From Microbispora oryzae (GTDB taxonomy: Bacteria; Actinomycetota; Actinomycetes; Streptosporangiales; Streptosporangiaceae), in assembly GCF_017896165.1 (NCBI RefSeq), contig NZ_JAFCNB010000014.1, positions 1-64,000 of the forward strand: a DNA stretch of 64,000 nt, written 5' to 3'. The translations under genes were made by a program, and so were the position numbers. The notes beneath the pieces are model-generated. The model was not told the origin of the DNA and made no database searches. It saw only the letters and a list, made by a program, of their open reading frames with translations. Positions 41,873 through 48,471 of this stretch are shown here, in pieces; position 1 is the first letter of the stretch, and each line of letters begins with the position of its first letter.

Positions 41873-42766
41873 TCAGGCCGGGCCGGCGCCGAGTTGCCGC
41901 ATCATGGCGGCGCCGTCGAACTGCGTCCAGATGTCAGTCACGCGACCATCCTTGAGGCGGTAGAAGTTCATGCCCTCGACCCTGATCGTCTGGCCGGCTG
42001 CGGGGATCCCCATGAATTCCTGCTGCTGAGAACCGGTCACGACCCACCGGGTGGCGACGGTGTCGCCGCCGGCGACGATGTCCTGCAGGTCCTCCTTGAT
42101 GTCGGGGAAGATCGCCTTGAAGCCCGCGACCTTCTGCTTGAAGCCGGCCAGCGTCGGCTCGTGGCCGGGCGCCGGATTGTGGTCGACCAGGCCCGGGTCG
42201 CAGAGCTCGTCGATCGTCGCCTGGTCTGCCGCACGGAACGCGTGCTCGAAGCGCGTGATGATCTCGACGTTGCCGGACAAGGGCAGATCCTCTTCTTCCG
42301 TCGGCGCCGATGGGTTCGCGTCCCAGCGGCTGATCTCGCCGGCCGGGTAGGCACCGAACGCACCGGTCTCGGCGCCGTTCTTGAGGCTGGTGAGGTAGGC
42401 GCCCCAGTTGGTGCTGCAGCCGCTCATGAATTCGCCGGCCTGTTGCCAGCCGGCGTGGGTGAACAGAAGCGTGGTGCCGCCGTGGCCGCCGGCTCGGAGG
42501 GCGAAGGTGATCCGGGTGCCGATCCAGGTGCCGGGTCCGTCGGTGACCCGCCACACCACGTGGTCAGGAGTGTCGGTCACGACCTGCATGACGGCGGCGG
42601 GCTGCTCGGCGTCACCGAAGTAGACACCGAAGCTGGAGCCGGCGGTGTGTTCGCCGGTGAGCGGCCGTCCGGTCCACCAGCGGGCTATGCCGTCGGTGCC
42701 GGCGATAAGGTCGTGTACCCGCTGCGGCGGGGCGTCGATGCTGATGCGGTGCAGGATGTCCGGCAT
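41873..42766 (-). CDS. SRPBCC (AHSA1-type) / SnoaL-like fusion protein
   Basis: A 297-residue cytoplasmic protein. Residues 1-150 form an AHSA1/SRPBCC hydrophobic-cavity domain (IDAPPQRVHDLIAGTDGIAR, WWTGRPLTGEH, LLFTHAGWQ). Residues about 165-297 are a SnoaL-like ester-cyclase-type domain (ELCDPGLVDHNPAPGHEPTL; GMNFYRLKDGRVTDIWTQFD). Each is usually a separate protein; the junction around residues 150-165 is a short acidic linker (SAPTEEEDLP). ATG 42766 is chosen as the first start before the SRPBCC fold. It may bind or isomerise a lipophilic small molecule. No obvious partner gene. Confidence 0.82.
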   Translation of the reverse strand: MPDILHRISIDAPPQRVHDLIAGTDGIARWWTGRPLTGEHTAGSSFGVYFGDAEQPAAVMQVVTDTPDHVVWRVTDGPGTWIGTRITFALRAGGHGGTTLLFTHAGWQQAGEFMSGCSTNWGAYLTSLKNGAETGAFGAYPAGEISRWDANPSAPTEEEDLPLSGNVEIITRFEHAFRAADQATIDELCDPGLVDHNPAPGHEPTLAGFKQKVAGFKAIFPDIKEDLQDIVAGGDTVATRWVVTGSQQQEFMGIPAAGQTIRVEGMNFYRLKDGRVTDIWTQFDGAAMMRQLGAGPA

Positions 42767-42910
42767 TGTGGGTCCATTCGGTTGGGCGGCGACGAGGACG
42801 TCGGCCGGCTCGGTATGGGGCGGTCGCTCCGGGGGTTCCCCGGCCACCCCCTTTCGGGCGGATCTGCGGAAGTGACGAACGGCCGGGCGCCGGACGGACA
42901 CCGCACCGCG

Positions 42911-42948
42911 AAAAAAATCGGCCGGAGTCGCCGTCCGTCCATGGCGAC
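42911..42948 (-). terminator. intrinsic terminator of the methyltransferase gene
   Basis: On the minus strand, stem GTCGCC / GGCGAC (42943-42948 / 42927-42932, 10-nt loop) is followed after nine bases by seven T (42911-42917). It lies 37 nt past the stop of the gene at 42985 and is one of the few classic T-run terminators here. Confidence 0.6.
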
Positions 42949-42984
42949 GCCGCCGGCGGTGACGGACGTCCGAAAATCGAGGCG

Positions 42985-43752
42985 CTACTGCTCGCAGCGC
43001 CGGCGCGCGAGATGGACGTCGATGTCGGCGGCGATCTCGACTGTCTTGGGCAGGACCCCCATGATCCGGCTGAATACCTGCTGTCGCTCCGAGGCCGGCA
43101 ATTCGAGATAAGCCGAGATGGTGGAGAGATGGCCGACGTAGTCGCGAGCACTCATCGTCAGGCGCCGCTCGATCACGAACTGCTGAACATCGGCGAACCA
43201 CTCAGACCGTTGGAGCTCCGTCCCCGGCCACTGCATGTCATGTCCCGGAGGCGTCCCATCCGGAGACGGCACCTCGTCGCTCTCCAAGAACGGTGCCCGG
43301 GCCGCGCGAAGAGCCTCCCCCACAGCCGGGTCAGCCGGCCGGACCGGTCCACCGAACGAGGCGAACACGCCACCCGGCTCCAGCAGGGATGCCATGCGCG
43401 GCCATCGACCCTCCGGGTTCGTCCAGTGCAGCGCCGCTGCCGCATAGATCAGCTCGTAGCTCTCGCCCGGGCGCACGTCCTCAAACGCGGCCTGCACGGT
43501 CGTGACGTTCGCCGGCACGTGCTTACGCAGCTCGGCGAGCATGGCCCCGTCAGGCTCGGTCGCGGTGACCGTGATCCCCGGTCGAGCGAACAGACGGGTC
43601 GCTTTTCCCGTCCCGGCGCCGATCTCGAGGGCGGTCCGGACCGGCCGGCCCGCGTACGTCATCACCAGGTCGAACAGCTCAACGGGATACCCCGGCCGGA
43701 AACGTTCGTATGCTTGCGCCACCGCTCCGAAGCTCAGCGCGCGACCAGACAT
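42985..43752 (-). CDS. class I SAM-dependent methyltransferase
   Basis: A 255-residue soluble enzyme. Motif I is TALEIGAGTGKATRLFA (about residues 41-57), the acidic ribose-binding residue is in VTATEPDGAML, and motif III is YAAAALHW followed by LLEPGGVFASFGGP. The start (MSGRALSFGAVAQAYERFRP) is typical of this trans-aconitate-methyltransferase-like group of small-molecule methyltransferases. Substrate unknown. Its promoter is in the 34-bp gap to the MFS gene or upstream of it, so it may be co-transcribed with the exporter, which would tie it to the same regulation. Confidence 0.88.
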   Translation of the reverse strand: MSGRALSFGAVAQAYERFRPGYPVELFDLVMTYAGRPVRTALEIGAGTGKATRLFARPGITVTATEPDGAMLAELRKHVPANVTTVQAAFEDVRPGESYELIYAAAALHWTNPEGRWPRMASLLEPGGVFASFGGPVRPADPAVGEALRAARAPFLESDEVPSPDGTPPGHDMQWPGTELQRSEWFADVQQFVIERRLTMSARDYVGHLSTISAYLELPASERQQVFSRIMGVLPKTVEIAADIDVHLARRRCEQ

Positions 43753-43786
43753 GCGAGCATCCTGACACGGTCGGCTCCGTCAACGC

Positions 43787-45067
43787 CTACGATGCCGCGT
43801 CCATGGCCGGCGCCGTCGTCCGCGTCGCGCGCACCGATCGCAGGATGACGAACATACAGATCGTCCCGGCCGTACCGGCTCCGCATATCACCGCGTATGG
43901 GGGAACCAACGCGGCGATGGCGCCGCCGGCGGTCACTCCGAGCCCCTGGAGGGTCATGAGCCCGGCGCCCAGCAGGGACATGGCGCTGCCCCGCATCGTC
44001 ACAGGCACCGCTCGCACGAACCACTGGTCCATGCCGAGCGTGTACGCGGCGCACAGCCCTGTGAGGAACATGAGCGCGACCGCGAGCGGCAGCGGTGGAT
44101 GGACGGCGAACGCGGCCATCGGCAGCATCGACACCGCCGCCAGCGGTAGTGCGATCCGCTCGCGGGCGGCCGCCCCGAGCAGGGTGCCGGCCAGCACCTC
44201 GCCCGCCGCGGTCCCCGCCGGCATCGCGGCCAGGAAGAGCCCGAACCCCGCCGAGCCCGCACCCCCGGCGTCCGCGAAAGGCGCGGCGGTTCCTTCGGCG
44301 ACGATGAAGAACATCGGCGGGATCCACCACATCAGCAGCAGCGCGCGGATCCGGGGGGCGCCGAGCAACCGCCGGGTGGAGGCGATCGACGCGCGCATCA
44401 TCGCCTCGCCTCCCGATGCCCGGGCCGGGCGGCCGCGGGTGCCGAGACGCAGGAGCAGCGCGGAACCGAGAAAGGTGCCGGCGGTCACGTGCAGCGCGGT
44501 GCGGGGTGACAGCCATATCAGGGCCAATCCGCCGAGTCCGTAGCCGATGATCTGGGATCCCTGCGAGACCGTCCGCACCAGCGAACGGCCCAGGACGTAC
44601 AGGTCGTCCGGCAGGATGTCGGCCAGGCTCGCCGCCCGGGTGCCGGTGAACAACGGCGACATCATCGAGACGGCGAAGCGGAGGACGAACAACACCGCGA
44701 GCGGAGTCACCGGGACGGCCATCAACGCCACGCAGCCGGCCGAGAGCAGGTCGCAGGCCACCAGCACCCGGCGGGCGGGGTACCGGTCGGCGACGCCGGA
44801 GAGCAGGATCCCGCTGAGAGCGTAGGGCAGGAAGCCGAGGGCGAAGACGAGCGCCGTCAGCGGCGCCGAGCCGGTCCGCCGGAACACCAGCACGGCCAGC
44901 GAGGCGTCGGCGAAGACGCTTCCCAGCATGGAAAGGACATGGGCCGTGAAAATCGCCCGGAATTCCTTGACCACGAACACGGCGCCGTATCCGGCTCTGA
45001 CGCCTGCCCGGCTACGTGAGGCCGCTGAGGCGTCCTGCGATCCGGTCGTGGAGGAGGGTTCTGCCAT
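43787..45067 (-). CDS. MFS transporter (drug-efflux-like)
   Basis: A 426-residue membrane transporter with 11-12 predicted helices. The motif-A-like loop GVADRYPARRVLVACDLLSA after helix 2 is characteristic of MFS exporters, and the N-terminus begins on the cytoplasmic side. It belongs to the Bcr/EmrB-unlike, MefA/MFS_3-like type often seen with secondary metabolites. Upstream on the same transcript are an 11-codon leader ORF and a very strong hairpin, and the promoter carries a two-site operator; exporter production thus appears doubly controlled. Start ATG 45067 has only a weak ribosome site (AGGGAAA about 12 nt upstream). Confidence 0.88.
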   Translation of the reverse strand: MAEPSSTTGSQDASAASRSRAGVRAGYGAVFVVKEFRAIFTAHVLSMLGSVFADASLAVLVFRRTGSAPLTALVFALGFLPYALSGILLSGVADRYPARRVLVACDLLSAGCVALMAVPVTPLAVLFVLRFAVSMMSPLFTGTRAASLADILPDDLYVLGRSLVRTVSQGSQIIGYGLGGLALIWLSPRTALHVTAGTFLGSALLLRLGTRGRPARASGGEAMMRASIASTRRLLGAPRIRALLLMWWIPPMFFIVAEGTAAPFADAGGAGSAGFGLFLAAMPAGTAAGEVLAGTLLGAAARERIALPLAAVSMLPMAAFAVHPPLPLAVALMFLTGLCAAYTLGMDQWFVRAVPVTMRGSAMSLLGAGLMTLQGLGVTAGGAIAALVPPYAVICGAGTAGTICMFVILRSVRATRTTAPAMDAAS

Positions 45068-45126
45068 GTGGAGATTCGCTTTTCCCTGTCATAGCGGTCA
45101 CAGCAGGAACCCCGCGTGCGCCGAAG

Positions 45127-45177
45127 CCGGGTCCGAGGGCGGCACGACTGCCAGGGCCTTCCGCCCCTCGGACCCGG
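45127..45177 (-). promoter_or_regulatory. attenuator-like hairpin between leader ORF and MFS gene
   Basis: CCGGGTCCGAGGGCGG (45127-45142) pairs with CCGCCCCTCGGACCCGG (45161-45177): 16 bp with a single bulged base and an 18-nt loop, placed 60 nt before the MFS start and 55 nt after the leader stop. Between leader and hairpin two mutually exclusive smaller stems are possible: GTGACC/GGTCAC (45190-45195 with 45221-45226) and GATCTC/GAGATC (45184-45189 with 45206-45211). The architecture suits translation-dependent attenuation. Confidence 0.55.
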
Positions 45178-45232
45178 CGCGACGATCTCGTGACCGAATC
45201 GGACTGAGATCAACTTTCAGGGTCACGCCTGT

Positions 45233-45268
45233 CTAGTAAGGGAACCAGCCCTTGGGGATCGAGGTCAT
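45233..45268 (-). CDS. 11-residue leader peptide MTSIPKGWFPY
   Basis: ATG at 45268, TAG at 45233-45235, preceded by AGGGAGGTG ending 7 nt before the start: the strongest ribosome-binding site in this region. The peptide ends WFPY, an aromatic-proline end of the sort found in ribosome-stalling peptides. It sits on the presumed MFS transcript 165 nt before the exporter start, followed by alternative stems and a 16-bp hairpin. I read it as a regulatory uORF; a tiny RiPP precursor is the other possibility, but no modifying enzyme is adjacent. Confidence 0.6.
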   Translation of the reverse strand: MTSIPKGWFPY

Positions 45269-45371
45269 GGCGATTCACCTCCCTATGGATAGGACGTCCT
45301 CTGTGGCGAGAACGGTCGCGGGGGAGTGCGTCAACGGCGATCGCGGGCGCGACATGACCCCCGACTAACCT

Positions 45372-45424
45372 GAACAGCTATGTTCGATTTTCACTCTAGC
45401 ACTAACTAATACAGCTATGTTCGG
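45372..45424 (-). promoter_or_regulatory. MFS promoter with two GAACA/TGTTC operators
   Basis: Palindrome GAACAGCTATGTTC at 45372-45385 overlaps the expected transcription start; a second copy of its right part (ACAGCTATGTTCGG) lies at 45411-45424, where a -35 box would be. Between them on the minus strand is TAGAGT (45393-45398), a fair -10. The same layout recurs at 47168-47221. The predicted 5' UTR before the leader ORF is about 115 nt. Confidence 0.65.
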
Positions 45425-45499
45425 ATTGATGTGTGACGAGGGCCGTAGCGCACCGCCGCCGAAGAGAAGAGATGAGTCCCTCCTCGGCGTCGGGGCCGG

Positions 45500-46339
45500 T
45501 CAGCGCCTGGTGGCGTTCACCACCCACCAACTGGCACGCAACCCGACGACGCCCTCCTTCTCGTAGGGCCGCAGCGCGGCGGTCACGCGCTCGCGTGCCT
45601 CATCGACCTCGGACGGGCCGGCCTCCCGCAGGTGGAACCGGACGGGCCCGGTGCTGAGGAAGAACTCGGCGGCGTCGGCGGCGTCACTGCCGTAGACCAT
45701 CCGTGTGACGACCGGCGACGCTGTCACGTCCGCGAAACCGGCGTCGCTGAGCACATCGGTGATGCGTTCCGGATCGGCCAGCGAGAACATGCCGGGTGCC
45801 CCCGGCGGCGAAGGGCGGAGTTCGTGCCCGAGCAGCGCCGAGTTCTGGACGACGAACCATTCGTTGGCGGCCATCTCCTGCGGGCAGACGAAAGCAAGGC
45901 GGCCACCTGGACGGAGCGCGCGGCCGATGTTGGCGAACGCGGCGACCGGATCGTTGAAGAACATGACTCCGCCCCGGCTGATGGCGACGTCGAACTCGCC
46001 TGCGGGGAAGGGGTGGACCTGCGCGTCGCCCTGTTCGAACCGTACGTTCGCGATGCCTTCCTCCATCGCGGTGGCGCGCGCCCGCGCGAGCATCGGCTCC
46101 GACAGGTCGACCCCCGTCGCGTGACCCTGCCCGGCCTCGCGCGCGGCCAGGCGGGTCGTCTGCCCGGCGCCGCACCCGACATCGAGCACGCGGGCGCGCG
46201 TGTCGATCGCGGCGGCGGCGAAGAGCTCCTTGTTGATCTCGCCGACCACGGTGTTCCAGCGTTCGGCGTGATCGGCCCAGTGCGCGCCGTCATAGCCGTT
46301 CCATGCCACGGCCTGCTCGGTGTTGGCGATGTGTCGCAT
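45500..46339 (-). CDS. class I SAM-dependent methyltransferase
   Basis: A 279-residue enzyme with motif I RVLDVGCGAGQTTRLAA, TGVDLSEPMLARARA for ribose binding, GDAQVHPFPAGEFDVAISRG (post-I) and LRPGGRLAFVCPQ. The N-terminus (AWNGYDGAHWADHAERWN) is typical of a UbiE/COQ5-like small-molecule methyltransferase branch. ATG 46339 has AAGGAGA 7 nt upstream. It lies 41 bp downstream of the membrane-protein gene and in the same direction, so the two probably form an operon driven from the promoter near 47190. Substrate unknown. Confidence 0.9.
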   Translation of the reverse strand: MRHIANTEQAVAWNGYDGAHWADHAERWNTVVGEINKELFAAAAIDTRARVLDVGCGAGQTTRLAAREAGQGHATGVDLSEPMLARARATAMEEGIANVRFEQGDAQVHPFPAGEFDVAISRGGVMFFNDPVAAFANIGRALRPGGRLAFVCPQEMAANEWFVVQNSALLGHELRPSPPGAPGMFSLADPERITDVLSDAGFADVTASPVVTRMVYGSDAADAAEFFLSTGPVRFHLREAGPSEVDEARERVTAALRPYEKEGVVGLRASWWVVNATRR

Positions 46340-46380
46340 CAAAGGTCTCCTTTTAGCGGTGAGGTGTCGATGCGCCGGTG

Positions 46381-47094
46381 TCAGGCGGAGAGTTGCCGGG
46401 CCTGTCCGAAGGCGCGGCCGAGCAGCACGTAGCCCAACGCGTACGGGGCGGCGCCGGTGATCTCGATGACGGATGTGGTCATCGAGTGCGGTCCGAAACC
46501 GAACAGGGACGCGGTGCCGCCGATCGCGTAGACGACGCCGCCGAATCCCAGGAGCAGGCCGGTCCACCGCTGCCCGTGGCGGTTGAGCAGCAGGGCGAGC
46601 AGCACGTATCCCAGCGGGAAGACGATGTTCGCGGCCAGCACGATGATGCCGCCCTCGATGTCGATGTCCTTGGAGGTGTGCACGAGGTCGGGCGCGTACC
46701 TGGCCGTCACCGGGTTGTGGCCGCCGTCGAAGACGATCAGACCGAACCAGAGCATGGTCCCGGTCAGAGCGGTGTACAGCGTGGTGAGCCCGCGCGGACC
46801 GAACCTGTTCATGACCAGAGCCACTACACCGGCCAGGCAGACCGCCTGGATCAGCAGGCTGATGGCCTCCATGGAGTGGGTGAAGGCGTACCACTGGGCG
46901 CCCGCCGCGATGTCGTGCCCGTCGCGGGCCGGGTGCAGGATGACGGTGAGCAGGAAGAACGGGCCCCCGATCATCGCGGTGAGCTTCACCGTCATCCGTA
47001 TGTACCGGGTGTCGTCCTCGGCGCCGTGGTGGCGGAGGGGCGGGGGTGGTGTCGTCGTGCCGGCGGCATCGTGCGCCGGGCGGTGGCTACTCAT
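46381..47094 (-). CDS. multi-pass membrane protein of unknown function
   Basis: A 237-residue protein: a hydrophilic Pro-rich N-terminus of about 35 residues, then six to seven predicted membrane helices (MIGGPFFLLTVILHP; LLIQAVCLAGVVALVM; IIVLAANIVFPLGYVLLALL; GLLLGFGGVVYAIGG). I do not recognise a family. ATG 47094 has AGGAGAA 7 nt upstream; ATG further upstream is less well supported. It is the first gene of a two-gene unit with the methyltransferase, and its promoter copies the operator layout of the MFS promoter, so a common regulator and a related job (membrane response to a toxic compound) are inferred. Confidence 0.78.
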   Translation of the reverse strand: MSSHRPAHDAAGTTTPPPPLRHHGAEDDTRYIRMTVKLTAMIGGPFFLLTVILHPARDGHDIAAGAQWYAFTHSMEAISLLIQAVCLAGVVALVMNRFGPRGLTTLYTALTGTMLWFGLIVFDGGHNPVTARYAPDLVHTSKDIDIEGGIIVLAANIVFPLGYVLLALLLNRHGQRWTGLLLGFGGVVYAIGGTASLFGFGPHSMTTSVIEITGAAPYALGYVLLGRAFGQARQLSA

Positions 47095-47167
47095 CGTCGT
47101 TCTCCTGGATCTCATCGCCTTGCGGCGCGTCTGGTGCGCGGATCGGCGGACGTGCGGGAGATAACCT

Positions 47168-47221
47168 GAACAAACGTGTTCGGCTTTTAGGCTAGCATGT
47201 AACCCGTACGTACCTGTTCGG
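47168..47221 (-). promoter_or_regulatory. second promoter with the same two-operator layout
   Basis: GAACAAACGTGTTC (47168-47181) is followed, 8 bases on, by the minus-strand -10 TAGCCT (47189-47194) and then by a second TGTTCGG half-site (47215-47221). The flanks TAACCTGAACA and TGTTCG-TTTT are shared with the MFS promoter, and the spacings agree within 1 bp. It drives the leftward membrane-protein gene and lies only 39 bp from the divergent dehalogenase-like gene. Confidence 0.65.
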
Positions 47222-47259
47222 GTTCGCCCGACGGATCGGCCAGCACAGCGAGGAATACG

Positions 47260-48387
47260 ATGACCGCGAATCGCCCAGACGACAGTGACGACGCTCCCGT
47301 GCCCGCCTTCCTGACCCGCCGCCACATGCTCGGCGCCGGGACCGCGGCCGCGGCGAGTGGTCTGCTCCGATTCCCGCCACCGGCGCATGACGGGCAGCCG
47401 CGATCGGCGCCCCACATGAAGGTGTTACGTACGCCGGAGTCTCGGTTCCGGGATCTGGCCGGCTACCCGTTCGAGCCGCACTACGTCCATGTCGGCGCCG
47501 GGGACGGCACCGGTGGCCGGCTGCGGATGCACTACGTCGACGAGCGGCCGGCTGATCCGGTGAAGGAGTCAGGGCAGACGATCCTGCTTCTGCACGGGGA
47601 ACCGTCCTGGAGCTACCTGTACCGGCACGTGATCCCGCCGCTCGTGGCCGCCGGGCATCGCTGCGTCGCCCCCGACCTGGTCGGCTTCGGCCGCTCCGAC
47701 AAGCCCGCGTCCCGTTTCGCGTACACCTACCAGCGTCATGTCGACTGGCTGCGCGAAGCGGTGTTCGACCGGCTCGACCTGCGCGACGTGACCATGGTGT
47801 GCCACGACTGGGGTGGCCTGCTGGGGCTGCGACTGCTGGCCGAACATCCCGGCCGGTTCCGCCGCGTGGTGGCGACGAACACCTATCTTCCGACCGGTGA
47901 CCAGGACGTCGGCCGGGCCTTTCACGCGTGGACGCAGTGGAGTCAGCGGGCCGAGCCGTTCGACGCCGGATCCGTGGTCGAGGCGGGCACGGTCGGCGAG
48001 CTCAGCCCGGCGGTGAAGGCCGGATACGACGCGCCGTTCCCGGACGAGACCTACCGGCAGGGCGCCCGCCAGTTTCCCCTCCTGGTGCCCATCACGGCCT
48101 GGGACGAGGCCACCGTTCCCAACCGCAACGCGTGGGCTGTGCTGCAGACACTGTCCATACCTTTCCTGTGCGCGTTCAGCGACCACGTGATCCTGCTGCC
48201 GCAGGCGCCGAACACCGACGACCCGAGCTACGCCGTCCCCAATCCCGACCAGTGGTTGCGCGAGCGCATCCCGGGCGCCCACGGCCGGCCGCACACCACC
48301 ATCGCCGGCGCGGGCCATTTCGTGCAGGAAGACCAGGGCCCCAGACTCGCCGCGATCGTCAACGACTTCATCGAGTCGACGCGGTAG
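47260..48387 (+). CDS. haloalkane-dehalogenase-like alpha/beta hydrolase with Tat-like leader
   Basis: A 375-residue protein. From about residue 53 it matches haloalkane dehalogenases of subfamily I: LLLHGEPSWSYLYR (oxyanion/halide region), VCHDWGGLLGLR with nucleophile Asp183 and halide-binding Trp184, and GAGHFVQED with the catalytic His. Family members usually begin at MKVLRTPESRF, here ATG 47412. The extra 52 residues include TRRHMLGAGTAAAASGLL, a twin-arginine-like signal, so this version may be exported. Without biochemistry, dehalogenase versus epoxide hydrolase activity remains open; Asp-His-Asp and Trp favour the former. Confidence 0.85.
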   Translation: MTANRPDDSDDAPVPAFLTRRHMLGAGTAAAASGLLRFPPPAHDGQPRSAPHMKVLRTPESRFRDLAGYPFEPHYVHVGAGDGTGGRLRMHYVDERPADPVKESGQTILLLHGEPSWSYLYRHVIPPLVAAGHRCVAPDLVGFGRSDKPASRFAYTYQRHVDWLREAVFDRLDLRDVTMVCHDWGGLLGLRLLAEHPGRFRRVVATNTYLPTGDQDVGRAFHAWTQWSQRAEPFDAGSVVEAGTVGELSPAVKAGYDAPFPDETYRQGARQFPLLVPITAWDEATVPNRNAWAVLQTLSIPFLCAFSDHVILLPQAPNTDDPSYAVPNPDQWLRERIPGAHGRPHTTIAGAGHFVQEDQGPRLAAIVNDFIESTR

Positions 48388-48471
48388 GGCCGGTCGCGAC
48401 CCGTCATCGTCAGGCGCCGAAAGATCCTTCCGGGCTGGTGCGCCGGACATGCGTTGGCGCATCATTGGATC

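Noticed and set aside
45233-45268. MTSIPKGWFPY as a minimal RiPP precursor
   Set aside because: Tiny P450-modified peptides exist, but no P450, radical-SAM or other modifying enzyme is adjacent (the only P450 is 34 kb away), and the position before an attenuator-like hairpin suits a regulatory leader better. Not excluded.
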